Source of the DNA: Thiotrichales bacterium
GTDB taxonomy: Bacteria; Pseudomonadota; Gammaproteobacteria; JAABTG01
Length of the DNA: 64,000 nucleotides
Direction of reading: 5' to 3'
Assembly (NCBI GenBank): GCA_011389995.1
Contig: JAABTG010000011.1
Coordinates: forward strand, 1 to 64,000
Shown here: positions 30,262 through 40,227 of the stretch, piece by piece
How positions within the stretch are numbered: the first letter of the stretch is position 1
Layout of the letters: each line of letters opens with the position of its first letter
The notes under the pieces: model-generated
Told to the model about the DNA's origin: nothing
Databases searched by the model: none
What the model saw: only the letters and a program-made list of their open reading frames with translations
Program-made: the position numbers and the translations under genes

Positions 30262-31221
30262 ATGACACGCACCGACAACGATGAGGATTACGGCGCCTTT
30301 CCTTTTGATTCCCAGTATGTGGAGGTGCTCGGCTCCAGGATGCACTACGTCGAGCAGGGCAGCGGTGACCCGGTGCTGTTTGTCCACGGCAACGGCTGCT
30401 CGGCTTATATCTGGCGCAACATCATCCCCTACGCCGCACCCCATGGCCGCGCCATCGCCGTGGACCTGGTGGGCATGGGGCGCTCGGAGGGCGCCGACAT
30501 CGAGTACCGCTTTACGGATCACGTGCGTTACCTGGAAGGCTTCATCGAGGCCCTGGGCCTGCGCAACATCACCCTGGTACTCCACGACTGGGGCTCCGGC
30601 CTGGGTTTTCACTACGCCAGGCGCCACGAGGACAACGTCAAGGGGCTGGTGTTCTTCGCCGATGCCATGCTCACCCCCATCGCCGGCTGGGAGCAGTACA
30701 CCCCCGAACAGCGGGAGGCGTTCCAGGCCTTCCGCACCCCGGAGGTGGGCTGGGATCTCATCGTGAACAGGAACGCCTTCATCGAGCAGGTCATCCCGGG
30801 GGGCATCGTGCGCACCCTGTCCGACCGGGAGATGGCCGCCTACCGGGCCCCCTACGCAGACCCGGCCCGCCGCAAGCCCCTGTGGCGCTGGCCCAACGAA
30901 CTGCCCGTCGGCGGCGACCCGGCCGATGTCTCGGCGGCGGTGGCGGAATACAGCGCCTGGCTGCGGGAGACCGAGCTGCCCAAGCTGCTGTTACACGCCG
31001 TCTACCCCGAGAACGTGCGGCCCGTGCCCATGTCCGGCGTGGTGAACGCCCTGGACCGGGCCCAGAAGCACCCCACCCTCGCCTGGTGCAAGGACAACCT
31101 GAAGAACCTGAAGGAGAAGGTCACCGGCGTCGGCATCCACTACGTCCAGGAGGACAATTTCGATTCCATCGGCCGCGGCCTGGACAAATGGCTGCCGACC
31201 CTGGATCGCCGGCCCGCCTGA
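30262..31221 (+). CDS. Haloalkane-dehalogenase-like alpha/beta hydrolase
   Basis: This 319-residue protein aligns by eye along most of its length with haloalkane dehalogenases of the DhaA/LinB type. It has the FVHGNGCSAYIWRNIIP oxyanion/halide loop with Asn44, and Asp109-Trp110 in LVLHDWGSGLGFHYARR as nucleophile and second halide-binding residue. NAFIEQVIP and PLWRWPNELP follow, with the catalytic histidine at about 293 in GIHYVQEDN. The family's MEF glutamate region is replaced by FFADAML, so the third triad member is not obvious. Dehalogenase activity is likely by family but unproven. Confidence 0.8.
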   Translation: MTRTDNDEDYGAFPFDSQYVEVLGSRMHYVEQGSGDPVLFVHGNGCSAYIWRNIIPYAAPHGRAIAVDLVGMGRSEGADIEYRFTDHVRYLEGFIEALGLRNITLVLHDWGSGLGFHYARRHEDNVKGLVFFADAMLTPIAGWEQYTPEQREAFQAFRTPEVGWDLIVNRNAFIEQVIPGGIVRTLSDREMAAYRAPYADPARRKPLWRWPNELPVGGDPADVSAAVAEYSAWLRETELPKLLLHAVYPENVRPVPMSGVVNALDRAQKHPTLAWCKDNLKNLKEKVTGVGIHYVQEDNFDSIGRGLDKWLPTLDRRPA

Positions 31222-31326
31222 GGCCGGGAGGATAGGCGGCCTGCCGCGCCCTCAGGAACGGGAGGACCGGGATCGCGCCCCGCCATCGCCGCCTGCAGTG
31301 CGTGCATATTTATCATTACCAAGCTA

Positions 31327-31347
31327 TATTGTGTTTTATGCACAATA
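31327..31347 (+). promoter_or_regulatory. Palindromic operator overlapping the antitoxin start
   Basis: TATTGTG, a 7-nt spacer and CACAATA form a perfect inverted repeat. The ATG of the antitoxin gene (31338) lies in the spacer. Autorepression by the Xre-type antitoxin, alone or in complex with the toxin, is typical for these modules. Confidence 0.6.
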
Positions 31348-31712
31348 CAAGCCCTCGCCTCGCCTCCGTCACCGCGCCTGCGGAGGCGGAGGTACTGGCC
31401 AAGGCCCTGCGGGCGGCCGGGGTGGATCTGGGGCTGACCCAGAACGAGCTCGGGGCCGTCATCGGCAAGGATCGCACCGCTATCAGCCGCGGCCGCATCG
31501 ACCCCGCCAGCAAGGCCGGCGAACTGGCCCTGCTGCTGGTGCGCTGCTACCGCGCCCTCCACGTCCTGGTGGGCGGGGAGCCGGAGCAGATGCGTCACTG
31601 GATGCACACCATGAACCACCATACCGGCGGTGTCCCTGCCGAGCAGATCAGGACCGTTCAGGGCCTCACCCGCGTCCTGGGTTATCTGGACGCCATGCGC
31701 GGCAAGCTCTGA
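31338..31712 (+). CDS. Xre/MbcA/ParS-type antitoxin
   Basis: This 124-residue protein has an N-terminal helix-turn-helix-like region (LTQNELGAVIGKDRTAISRGRID) and a C-terminal DUF2384/MbcA part (YRALHVLVGGEPEQMRHWMHTMNHHTGG and GLTRVLGYLDAMRG). It is the antitoxin of the RES toxin gene that overlaps it by one nucleotide. It should neutralise the toxin and bind its own promoter at the palindrome over its start codon. Confidence 0.85.
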   Translation: MHNTSPRLASVTAPAEAEVLAKALRAAGVDLGLTQNELGAVIGKDRTAISRGRIDPASKAGELALLLVRCYRALHVLVGGEPEQMRHWMHTMNHHTGGVPAEQIRTVQGLTRVLGYLDAMRGKL

Positions 31713-32464
31713 TGTCCCGCATCTGGGAGGCGTGCCGGGAGGCCGCCCATCCGGGTCCCATGAGGGGCGAGCTGTTGCGGCTGGTGGAGAGCCAGGAGCA
31801 GGTGGCCACCAACGCCCTGGTGGACGACCTGGCGGAGCAGGAACTGCTGGAGCGCATGCTGGAGGGCACCAAGCCGCCCCGGCGGGCCGGCACTGCACAC
31901 CTCCACTACCTCCTCGCCACGCCCTTTCGCTACCCGCCCCTGCGCCACGGCTCGCGCTTCGGCCGGGCCACGGAGCCGAGCCTGCTCTACGGCGCCCTGG
32001 AGCGGGACACCGTCCTCGCCGAGGCCGCATACTATCGCCAGGTGTTCTGGCACGGCATGGAAGGCCCGCCGCCCCGGCCCCTGGTCACCCAGCACACCCT
32101 GTTCGGCGCCGCCTATGCCGCCGCCGGCGGGCTGCGACTCCAGGCACCGCCCTTCGACGCCCAGCGGACGGCGATCAGCGACCCCGCCGACTACGGCGAG
32201 TCCCAGGCCCTCGGCACTGCTCTGCGGGAGGCCGGTATCGACGCCGTGGAGTACGCCTCCGCCCGCGCCCCGGGGCCCGGCATCAACGTGGCCCTCTTCA
32301 CCCCCGCGGCCCTGGCCGCGACGGCCCCCACCTTCCAGGAGCCATGGCTCTGCCGCACCACGGCCGAGGCCAGCGGTTTCTATGGACGCCCCTCCACCGG
32401 CGTCACCGTCTTCCCCCTCGAACTGTTCCTGGTGGCCGGCCGCCTGCCTGCCCCGGCGCTGTGA
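31712..32464 (+). CDS. RES-domain toxin
   Basis: This 250-residue protein has a RES domain with its conserved polar residues: GSRFGRATEPSLLYGALERDTVLAEAAYYR contributes an Arg, a Tyr and a Glu, and YASARAPGPGINVALF carries the serine region. RES toxins degrade NAD+, some by phosphorolysis. Together with the upstream Xre/MbcA antitoxin it forms a type II toxin-antitoxin pair. The ATG at 31712 shares one base with the antitoxin stop (TGATG). Confidence 0.85.
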   Translation: MSRIWEACREAAHPGPMRGELLRLVESQEQVATNALVDDLAEQELLERMLEGTKPPRRAGTAHLHYLLATPFRYPPLRHGSRFGRATEPSLLYGALERDTVLAEAAYYRQVFWHGMEGPPPRPLVTQHTLFGAAYAAAGGLRLQAPPFDAQRTAISDPADYGESQALGTALREAGIDAVEYASARAPGPGINVALFTPAALAATAPTFQEPWLCRTTAEASGFYGRPSTGVTVFPLELFLVAGRLPAPAL

Positions 32465-32506
32465 CGGGGATACGATGGGGATGTTGCGGCCCCCCAGGGG
32501 CGCGAT

Positions 32507-32779
32507 TCAGGTCCCGTTCCCTTCCTGCATGTAATCACTCTCGTCCATGAGGGCGAGGCAGAGAAAGGTAGCCACCAGGGCGATGAAAAGCAGGAACTCC
32601 ACCACAGGATTGACGAGCACCAGCACGCCGGAGCCGATCCACACCGATTTGCACACCCGGCGCATGGCCTGATAACGGCGCCCGCGCTGACGCGCGCAGT
32701 GTTCCCAGTAGGCACCGTGCCCGGCACACAACCAATTCAGAACGGTCCGCGGCCATTTATGGATACGCGAAAGTTGCAT
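32507..32779 (-). CDS. Small hypothetical membrane protein
   Basis: This 90-residue protein has a Cys/Trp/Arg-rich N-terminal half (LNWLCAGHGAYWEHCARQR) and one or two hydrophobic helices (VLVLVNPVVEFLLFIALVA) near the C-terminus. I do not recognise a family. The ATG at 32779 has no strong ribosome-binding site. It is convergent with the toxin gene. The 480-nt stretch from 32780 to 33258 shows no other gene I can support. Confidence 0.5.
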   Translation of the reverse strand: MQLSRIHKWPRTVLNWLCAGHGAYWEHCARQRGRRYQAMRRVCKSVWIGSGVLVLVNPVVEFLLFIALVATFLCLALMDESDYMQEGNGT

Positions 32780-33258
32780 AGTCACAACCACACTGTCTGG
32801 CACGACGAAGGCTCGTAAACCCCTCTGACACGAGCCCACCGATATAGTTTTTATCATCCTGCGGCCAGCCCCCGGTCCCCCCGGGCCACCCATCCACGGT
32901 GCCCCAAGCCGGTGCGGTGCACCACCATAAACAAGCCGCGAAAATAAATTTATCCCACTCTTCGACGAAACGAAACCATGTCGCCCGGACGGTCAACGGG
33001 GGCTGCATTCGACGGAATGTCGCTGGCGTGAAACTCAGCGAAGAAGTCATCGCTGAAGAGAACAGAACGAGTCACTTCACCGGCGAGCGCCGAGCGAATG
33101 CGGCAGGGGAGACGGCCAGGAACAGGTTCTTCATCACTGACATGGGCGGTCTCCCGGGAATCCCCTTTAACCGGGGGAGAAAAGACGGCCCTGGCAGTGC
33201 TGCCCAAAAGGATGCCGGGGGGCGGACGCGCGGGCGATAGGGCCGGAGGCATGACGCT

Positions 33259-33651
33259 TCAGATGGCGAGCAGGAAGGCCGCGGTCACGAGGCCCACCAG
33301 GGTGGTGGCCGCCGCTACCAGCAATCCCAGAGAAAAGCTGCCCCGGGGGCCGGTGATGCCGCTCCGGTGACAGTCGCGATGATAAACGGAGTAGATCACC
33401 CCGGCGGCCGCGCTCGTGACCGCGCCCAGCACCACCAGAGCGGTGCCGACCCAGAACGTATAGGCGCGGTGCAGCCATGTCGGTGCAGAGGCGATTTGTT
33501 CCACTTGCAGGTAGATACCGAAGCGATCCAGCACGAAGCCCAGCGCCATCATGGCGACGGCGAGGCGCAACCACGCCAGCAGCGTGCGCTCTCCGGCCAG
33601 GAGTACCAACCGGGCACCGAAATCCGGCGGCTCGGGGTCATGGTGTTTCAT
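33259..33651 (-). CDS. DUF202 (YidH-like) inner-membrane protein
   Basis: This 130-residue protein has the DUF202 signature ERTLLAWLRLAVAMMALGF and three predicted membrane helices (about residues 30-50, 65-90 and 105-128). YidH-type proteins are widespread and uncharacterised. The ATG at 33651 is preferred because it leaves a short cytosolic N-terminus before the signature. Confidence 0.82.
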   Translation of the reverse strand: MKHHDPEPPDFGARLVLLAGERTLLAWLRLAVAMMALGFVLDRFGIYLQVEQIASAPTWLHRAYTFWVGTALVVLGAVTSAAAGVIYSVYHRDCHRSGITGPRGSFSLGLLVAAATTLVGLVTAAFLLAI

Positions 33652-33741
33652 TTTTTTTACGCTAAAGAAAACCGGCGGCCGGATCAAACGTCTGGCTTGT
33701 CGCCGCCGCGGCCCGGCGTTCGCCTCCACTGCGGGCCTTCC

Positions 33742-35835
33742 TCATCTCTCCCGGGCTTGAATAGCCGTGATGGCCACGGTATTGACGACGTCCGCCACGG
33801 TGCAGCCGCGGGAGAGGTCGTTTACCGGTTTGTTGAGGCCCTGCAGGACCGGGCCGATGGCCAGGGCGTCGGCCGCCCGCTGCACCGCCTTGTAGGTGTT
33901 GTTGCCGGTGTTGAGGTCGGGAAAGATGAAGACCGTGGCGTTGCCGGCCACCTCGTCGCCGGGCAGCTTGGCGCGTGCCACGGAGGCGTCCACCGCGGCA
34001 TCGTACTGGATGGGACCGGCTATCCTGAGGTCGGGGCGCTGCTCGCGCACCAGGGCGGTGGCTTGGCGCACCTTGTCCACCGACTCGCCGCGGCCGGACT
34101 CGCCGGTGGAGTAGGAGAGCATGGCGATGCGCGGCTCCACACCGAAGGTCGCGGCGGTGCGGGCCGAGTTGATGGCGATATCCGCCAGCTTATGGGCATC
34201 CGGGTTCGGGTTGACGGCGCAGTCACCGAACACCACCACCCGATCCGGCAGGCACATGAAGAATACGCTGGAGACGATCTCCGCCCCGGGGCTGGTCTTG
34301 ATGGTCTCCAGGGCCGGGCGCAGGGTGTGCTGGGTGGTGTTCACCGAGCCCGACACCATGCCGTCGGCGATATCGTGGTAGACCATCATGGTGCCGAAGT
34401 AACTGACGTCCGCCATGAGATCGTAGGCCATCTCCCTGGATATCCCCTTGTGACGGCGCAGGTCGTAGTAGGTCTGGGCGAAACGCCGACGCAGGTCGTC
34501 GCTGTGATTGGGGTCGATGATGGCCGCCTCCTCGAGGTGAAGCCCCAGCTCCTCGATGCGGGCGCGCACCTGGGCCGGCGGCCCCAGCAGGGTGACGGCG
34601 GCCACGTCGCGCAGGGAGAGGATCTCCGCCGCCTGGAGGATGCGGGGCTCGGTGCCCTCGGGCAGCACGATGTGGCGGCGCTGCTCGCGGGCGCGGCGGA
34701 TCAGCTCGTATTCGAACATCAGCGGGGTGACGCGGGTGGAGCGGGTGGTGGCGATACGCTGCAGGAGCCCTTCGCCGTCGATGCTGGTCTCGATGATGCC
34801 GAGGGCGGCGGCCAGCTTGCGCTCGTTGGCGGGGCTCAGGGTCGCGGCCACGGTGCTGGCGTTGACCGCGGCGTTGAAGGTGTCGCTGGCCACCGACAGC
34901 ACTGCCACCGGCACCGTACCCAGGCCGTCGATGAGCTGCATCACCTGGGCGGCGGGCTCGATGCCGCCGGTAAGCAGCAGGCCGGCAATCTGCGGATAGG
35001 CCCGGGACGGATGGGACAGCAGGCTGCCGAGGATGATGTCGGCGCGGTCGCCGGGAGTGACGACGAGGCTGCCCGCCTCCACGTGGTCGAGGAAGTCGGG
35101 CAGCAGCATGGCCGCCACCTTGAAGTTGGTGACCTCGCGGTTCAGGGTCTCGGGCGTGGCGTACAGCTGCTCGGCTCCCAGGGCCTGGGCGATGTCCGTC
35201 ATGGTGGGCTTCGCCAGGGAGGCGGACTCGGGCAGCAGGTACCAGGGCGGCACCCCTTTCAGCTCCGCGGCGAGGGCTGTCCTGGTGGTATCGAGGTGGG
35301 CCGCATCCACCCGGTTCACCACCGTCGCCAGCACGTCACAGCCACGGTCCTGCAGCAGATACAGGAAGGCGGTGGCGGCCCTCACCACCTGCTCCGGATC
35401 GCGGTCGATGCCCTTCACCACCGGCACCACGTGACAGCCCAGGTTGTTGGCCACATCGGCGTTGAAGTCGAGCTCGATGGGGGTCTCCACGCCGCTGAAA
35501 TCGGTACCCAGGCAGATCACGTGATCACAGTCGGCAAGCAGGCTCCTGAACTTCTCCAGGACCCCCTTGAGCAGATCGTCGTAGCGGTCGTGGGCCAGCA
35601 GGGCGCGGGCGCGCTCGTAACCATAGCCGTACATGGCCTCGTAGGGTGTGTTGAGGCCGTAGCGGGCGCGCATCAGGTCGATGACGGGGTCGGGCCCGCC
35701 CTCATCGCGGATCACCGGGCGAAAGAAGCCCAGGCGGTTGGTGCGGGAGGAAAGCAGCTCCATCAGCCCGAGAGCCACCACGGACTTGCCGCTCCTGGGC
35801 TCGGCGCCGGTGATATAAATGTTCTTGGCGGTCAT
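33742..35835 (-). CDS. pta: Phosphate acetyltransferase, long form
   Basis: This 697-residue enzyme interconverts acetyl-CoA and acetyl phosphate. It has an N-terminal P-loop-like domain (IYITGAEPRSGKSVVALGLMELL), a middle DRTGG domain (about residues 210-320) and the C-terminal catalytic domain with VLPEGTEPRILQAAEIL, VSGSVNTTQHTLRPAL and MLSYSTGESG. Acetate kinase is not adjacent. The long form with regulatory N-terminal domains is typical of Gammaproteobacteria. Confidence 0.95.
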   Translation of the reverse strand: MTAKNIYITGAEPRSGKSVVALGLMELLSSRTNRLGFFRPVIRDEGGPDPVIDLMRARYGLNTPYEAMYGYGYERARALLAHDRYDDLLKGVLEKFRSLLADCDHVICLGTDFSGVETPIELDFNADVANNLGCHVVPVVKGIDRDPEQVVRAATAFLYLLQDRGCDVLATVVNRVDAAHLDTTRTALAAELKGVPPWYLLPESASLAKPTMTDIAQALGAEQLYATPETLNREVTNFKVAAMLLPDFLDHVEAGSLVVTPGDRADIILGSLLSHPSRAYPQIAGLLLTGGIEPAAQVMQLIDGLGTVPVAVLSVASDTFNAAVNASTVAATLSPANERKLAAALGIIETSIDGEGLLQRIATTRSTRVTPLMFEYELIRRAREQRRHIVLPEGTEPRILQAAEILSLRDVAAVTLLGPPAQVRARIEELGLHLEEAAIIDPNHSDDLRRRFAQTYYDLRRHKGISREMAYDLMADVSYFGTMMVYHDIADGMVSGSVNTTQHTLRPALETIKTSPGAEIVSSVFFMCLPDRVVVFGDCAVNPNPDAHKLADIAINSARTAATFGVEPRIAMLSYSTGESGRGESVDKVRQATALVREQRPDLRIAGPIQYDAAVDASVARAKLPGDEVAGNATVFIFPDLNTGNNTYKAVQRAADALAIGPVLQGLNKPVNDLSRGCTVADVVNTVAITAIQARER

Positions 35836-36239
35836 TTGGATAGCGGCGGGCGGGGTTCGGGGGTCAGGGGTCAGGGGTCAGGGGTTCGCGTGGAGACCAC
35901 TGTAAACCTCGGAGGTACCGCTTGTGCAAGAGATATTTCACGCCCCCCCGACGGAGAGGGCCCATGCATTCCCGCCTTCGAGTCACTTGAGGGTCACACT
36001 TGCCCTTGCACACTTGAGGGTCAGGTCTTGAGTTTTTCATTCGGCTTTCATCTGAATAAAGCACCGAGGCAAAAGGCAAGACCTGACCCCTAATCCCGTC
36101 GCGCCCCCAATCTCGTCGGCGCGTTCACGGCAAGCACTGATTCAGTCAGAGCTCCCTTGGGACGCCCATGGTGCGGCTGAAGGGTGGCGCGCGCCGGAAG
36201 GTGCGCGACCCGTCAGGGTAATCGGCTGGGTGTGGGCGG
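35836..36239. other. Gene-free interval with short direct repeats
   Basis: GGGGTCA is repeated in tandem about three times at 35860-35881. CACTTGAGGGTCA occurs at about 35986 and again at about 36012. No gene or RNA is evident between pta and the large oxidoreductase gene. Confidence 0.55.
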
Positions 36240-39200
36240 CTATAGCAACACCCGCTCGACACCGCCGTGGCGGGCCACCTCGATGAACTGCTTCTGCCAG
36301 TCTGCCCCCAGGATCTCCCCCGCCAGGTGGGTGACCGGATAATCGGCCTCCACCGGCACCTCGTCCTCATAGCGGGACAGGCCCTGGAGGCAGGCGGGAC
36401 AGGTGGTGAGCAGCTTCACGGGCCGGTTGGCACCGCCGCCGATGGCGGCCACGTCGGCCTCCAGCTCCAGCTGCTTGCGGTGGCGCACCTGGGTGGCGAT
36501 GTCGGGGCGGGCCACCGCGAAGGTGCCGGCCTCACCGCAACAGCGATCGGCCAGCTTGGCCTCGGCCCCCATGAGACCCGACACCACGGCGAGGGGATCG
36601 TGGTGCTTGATGGGGGTGTGACAGGGGTCGTGGTAGAGCACCTGCTCTTCCGTCTGCTCCAGGGCCACCCCCTTCTCCAGCAGGTACTCGTGGATGTCCA
36701 TGAGACGGCAGCCGGGGAAGATCTGCTGGAACTGGTAGGTGAGCAGTTGATCCATGCAGGTGCCACAGGAGACCAGCACGGTCTTGATGTCCAGGTAGTT
36801 GAGGGTGTTGGCCAGGCGGTGGAACAGCACTTGGTTGTTGACGGAGATGGCGTGGCCACGGGCATCGTCGCCGCCGCTGGTCTGGGGGTAGCCGCAGCAC
36901 AGGTACCCCGGGGGCAGCACCGTCTCCGCCCCCACGTGGTAGAGCATGGCCAGGGTGGCCAGGCCCACCTGGCTGAACAGGCGCTCGGAGCCGCAGCCCG
37001 GGAAATAGAACACCGCGTCGGACTCGTCGTTCACCTTGGCGGGGTCGCGGATGATGGCCACGTAGCGGTCGTCCTCGGCCCCCAGGAGGGCGCGCATGGG
37101 GCGGGGCGGCAGATCGCCGGGCATGGGCTTCTTGAGGAAGTGCACCACCTGCTCCCGCACCGGGGTGGCGCCGGTGGTGGACTTGGGGCGCTCCTTGCGC
37201 CCCAGCAGGCCGAGCTTCGCGGCGGCCTTGTAGGCCAGGCGCTGGGAGCCGTAGCCCCACTGGATGAGGCCCTTGCGCATCACCTTGATGGTGGTGGGAT
37301 CGGTGACGTTTAAGAACTGCATGGACAGCCACGTGGTGAGGCTGAAGTGCTTCTTGCCCTGGGCCCTCAGGATCTGGCGCATGCGCGCGGTGACGTCGCC
37401 GAAGTCGATGTCCACGGGGCAGGGGTTGAGGCAGCGGTGACACACCGTGCAGTGGTCCGCCACGTCGTTCATCTCCTCGAAGTGGCGCAGGGAGACGCCG
37501 CGGCGGGTCTGCTCCTCGTAGAGGAAGGCCTCGATGATGAGGCCGGTGGCGAGGATCTTGTTGCGCGGCGAATAGAGCAGGTTGGCGCCCGGCACGTGGG
37601 TGGTGCAGTCGGGCTTGCATTTGCCGCAGCGCAGGCAATGGCGAATCATGTCGTTCAGCTCGCCCAGCTCGCTGGCCTCCAGCAACAGGGCCTCCTGCTG
37701 CAGCAGGCGCAGGGAGGGGGTATAAGCCTCCGCCAGCCCGGAGCCCGGCATCAGCTTGCCGCGGTTGAAGTGGTCCTCCGGGTCCACCTGCTTCTTGTAG
37801 CGCACGAAGGCCTCCACCGCGGCGGGTTCCAGATACTGGAACTTGGTGATGCCGATGCCGTGCTCGCCGGAGATGACGCCGCCCAGCTCGGTGGCCAGGC
37901 CCATGACCCGCGACACCACCTCTTCGGCCTCCCGCATCATGTCCTGGTCGTTGGAGAACACCGGGATGTTGGTGTGCACGTTGCCGTCGCCGGCGTGCAT
38001 GTGGGTGGCCACGAACAGGCGGCTCTGGCGCAACTCGCCGTGGATGGCGTCCAGGCGCCGGCACACGCCGGCGAATTCCTGGCCGCCGAAGATGTCCTTG
38101 AGGGGCTTCTCCACCGCCTTGCGGTAGGAGATGCGCAGGTCCCGGCGCTGCAACAGGTCGAACAGGGTGTCGCCGCGGCCCGCCAGGGGCCGTACCTTCT
38201 CCGGCAGGCTCTCGTGATGCTCCGCCGCGGGGTCGTCCAGGTGCCCCAGCCAGCGTGCCCACAGGGCGTGGACGCCCCCCAGGATCCCCTCGGCGGCGGC
38301 GCGCTTGCCCTCCAGGATGGCCGCCGCCTCGTCACTGGCCTGGAAACCCGGGGCCTCCCGCAGCTCGGGCAGGTCCCCCGAGAGGTACTCCTGTACCGCC
38401 TCGATGATGCGCAGCTTGTTGCGGGTGGAGTGCTCGATGTTGATGCGCTCGATACCGTCGCTGTAGTCACCGAGGCGCTCCAGGGGGATGACCACGTCCT
38501 CGTTGATCTTGAAGGCGTTGGTGTGGGAGGCGATGGCGGCGGTACGGGCGCGATCCGCCCAGAAACGCTTGCGGGCCTCCGGGCTCACGGCCACGAAACC
38601 CTCGGCGCCGCGCTTCGCGGTGCGCTTCACCACCTCCGAGGCGGCGCGGGCCACCGCGTCCTCCCTGTCGCCGCCGATGTCCAGCACCAGCACCATCTTC
38701 GGCCGTTCGTGGCGAGGCGACTTGGTGCTGTAGCCCACGGCCTTCACGTAGCGCTCGTCCAAGTGCTCCATGCCCGTGAGGTCCACCCGCTTGAGGCCGT
38801 CGATGTAGCGCTTGGTCTCAAGGATGGCGGGCACCGCATCCCGCACGTTGCCGAAGAACTCCAGGCAGACGGTGCGCATGAAGCGCGGCGCCTGGTGGAG
38901 CACGAACACCGCCGAGGTGATGAGGCCGTCGCAGCCCTCCTTCTGGACGCCCGGCAGTCCCCCCAGGAACTTGTTGGTGACGTCCTTGCCGAGGCCCACC
39001 TTGCGCAACTCGGGACCGGGGATCACCAGGGTCTCGGGCTCCCCCTTGGGGGTGCGGCCGTCGGCGTGGCGGCGGCTCACCCGGAAGCGGGCCTCCGCCA
39101 CATCGTGGATGCGCCCGAGGTTGTGGTCGAGGCGCTCCACCTCCAGCCAGTCGCCGTCGGGACTCACCATGCGCCAGCTCGCCAGGTTGTCCAGGGTGGT

Positions 39201-40079
39201 GCCCCACATCACCGCCTTCTTGCCGCCGGCGTTCATGGACACGTTGCCGCCGATGGTGGAGGCGTCCTGGGAGGTGGGGTCCACGGCGAACACGAGGTCC
39301 GCGGTGCCGGCCCGCTCCGCCACCCGGCGGGTCACCACCCCGGCCTCGGCCCGCACCGTGGCCACCGCCCCCTCCACCCCGGGCAGCTCCCGCATCTCCA
39401 CCTCCCCCAGGCCCTCCAGGCGCTCGGTATTGATGACCGCCGAGTCGGCGTACAGGGGCACGGCGCTGCCGGTATAGCCCGTGCCGCCGCCCCGGGGGAT
39501 GATGGTGAGGCCCAGCGCGATGCACTCCCGCACCATGGGGGCCACCTCGTCCTCGGTATCCGGGGTCAACACCACCAGGGGGAACTCGACACGCCAGTCG
39601 GTGGCGTCGGTGACGTGGGATACCCGGGCGAAGCCGTCGAACTGGATGTTGTCGCGGCGGGTCACCCGCCCCAGGCGTTTGACGAGCCGCCGGCGCTGTT
39701 CCTTCTGCTCCTTCAGCCAGGTCTCGAACTGGGTCACGGCGTGGCGGGCCCGGCGCACCAGTTCCAGGGCCAGGGTATTGCCGTCGGCCCGGGCCTCCAC
39801 CTGGTCGAGACGGTGGCGCAGGGCGTGGATCAGGGAGGCCCGGCGCTTGGCCACGGCCACCAGATCATCCTGCAGATAGGGGTTGCGCTGCACCACCCAG
39901 ATGTCCCCCAGCACTTCGAAAAGCATGCGGGCGGAGCGCCCGGTGCGGCGCTGGCCGCGCAGGGTGTTGAGGGCATCCCACATGTCCGCGCCCAGCAGAC
40001 GCATGACGATCTCACGGTCCGTGAACGACGTGTAGTTGTACGGGATCTCGCGAACCCGCGGCTGGGTGGCATTGGTCAT
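36240..40079 (-). CDS. Very large FAD-linked oxidase / Fe-S oxidoreductase (DUF3683 type)
   Basis: This 1279-residue fused protein starts with a DUF3683 segment ([21 protein letters not shown]). A GlpD/D-lactate-dehydrogenase-like FAD domain follows, with [16 protein letters not shown] and [11 protein letters not shown]-type motifs, and the C-terminal cap ends in [13 protein letters not shown]. Next is a ferredoxin-like region with [12 protein letters not shown] and [12 protein letters not shown] for two [4Fe-4S] clusters. Two CCG-like domains ([28 protein letters not shown] and [11 protein letters not shown]) close the protein. It probably oxidises a 2-hydroxy acid and passes electrons to a quinone or heterodisulfide-type partner; the substrate is unknown. 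Confidence 0.88.
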   Translation of the reverse strand: MTNATQPRVREIPYNYTSFTDREIVMRLLGADMWDALNTLRGQRRTGRSARMLFEVLGDIWVVQRNPYLQDDLVAVAKRRASLIHALRHRLDQVEARADGNTLALELVRRARHAVTQFETWLKEQKEQRRRLVKRLGRVTRRDNIQFDGFARVSHVTDATDWRVEFPLVVLTPDTEDEVAPMVRECIALGLTIIPRGGGTGYTGSAVPLYADSAVINTERLEGLGEVEMRELPGVEGAVATVRAEAGVVTRRVAERAGTADLVFAVDPTSQDASTIGGNVSMNAGGKKAVMWGTTLDNLASWRMVSPDGDWLEVERLDHNLGRIHDVAEARFRVSRRHADGRTPKGEPETLVIPGPELRKVGLGKDVTNKFLGGLPGVQKEGCDGLITSAVFVLHQAPRFMRTVCLEFFGNVRDAVPAILETKRYIDGLKRVDLTGMEHLDERYVKAVGYSTKSPRHERPKMVLVLDIGGDREDAVARAASEVVKRTAKRGAEGFVAVSPEARKRFWADRARTAAIASHTNAFKINEDVVIPLERLGDYSDGIERINIEHSTRNKLRIIEAVQEYLSGDLPELREAPGFQASDEAAAILEGKRAAAEGILGGVHALWARWLGHLDDPAAEHHESLPEKVRPLAGRGDTLFDLLQRRDLRISYRKAVEKPLKDIFGGQEFAGVCRRLDAIHGELRQSRLFVATHMHAGDGNVHTNIPVFSNDQDMMREAEEVVSRVMGLATELGGVISGEHGIGITKFQYLEPAAVEAFVRYKKQVDPEDHFNRGKLMPGSGLAEAYTPSLRLLQQEALLLEASELGELNDMIRHCLRCGKCKPDCTTHVPGANLLYSPRNKILATGLIIEAFLYEEQTRRGVSLRHFEEMNDVADHCTVCHRCLNPCPVDIDFGDVTARMRQILRAQGKKHFSLTTWLSMQFLNVTDPTTIKVMRKGLIQWGYGSQRLAYKAAAKLGLLGRKERPKSTTGATPVREQVVHFLKKPMPGDLPPRPMRALLGAEDDRYVAIIRDPAKVNDESDAVFYFPGCGSERLFSQVGLATLAMLYHVGAETVLPPGYLCCGYPQTSGGDDARGHAISVNNQVLFHRLANTLNYLDIKTVLVSCGTCMDQLLTYQFQQIFPGCRLMDIHEYLLEKGVALEQTEEQVLYHDPCHTPIKHHDPLAVVSGLMGAEAKLADRCCGEAGTFAVARPDIATQVRHRKQLELEADVAAIGGGANRPVKLLTTCPACLQGLSRYEDEVPVEADYPVTHLAGEILGADWQKQFIEVARHGGVERVLL

Positions 40080-40227
40080 GGCTGTTACCTACGGCCTCCG
40101 GGGAGGCGGTAATCGACGGTGGATGGGCCCCACCCAGGCCTCGGCGAGACGCCCCCGGCGCCTCGTCGACAAGAAAAAGCCCTGCATTTTACCAGGGCCG
40201 TCAAGGCCCCTTCGTGTCACGAGCACT

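Noticed and set aside
32899-33252. Frames on both strands between the small membrane protein and the DUF202 gene
   Set aside because: Neither has a convincing start, family resemblance or coding-like composition.
33367-40112. Very long plus-strand frames opposite pta and the FAD oxidoreductase gene
   Set aside because: They are His/Gly/Ala-rich antisense shadows caused by high third-position GC.
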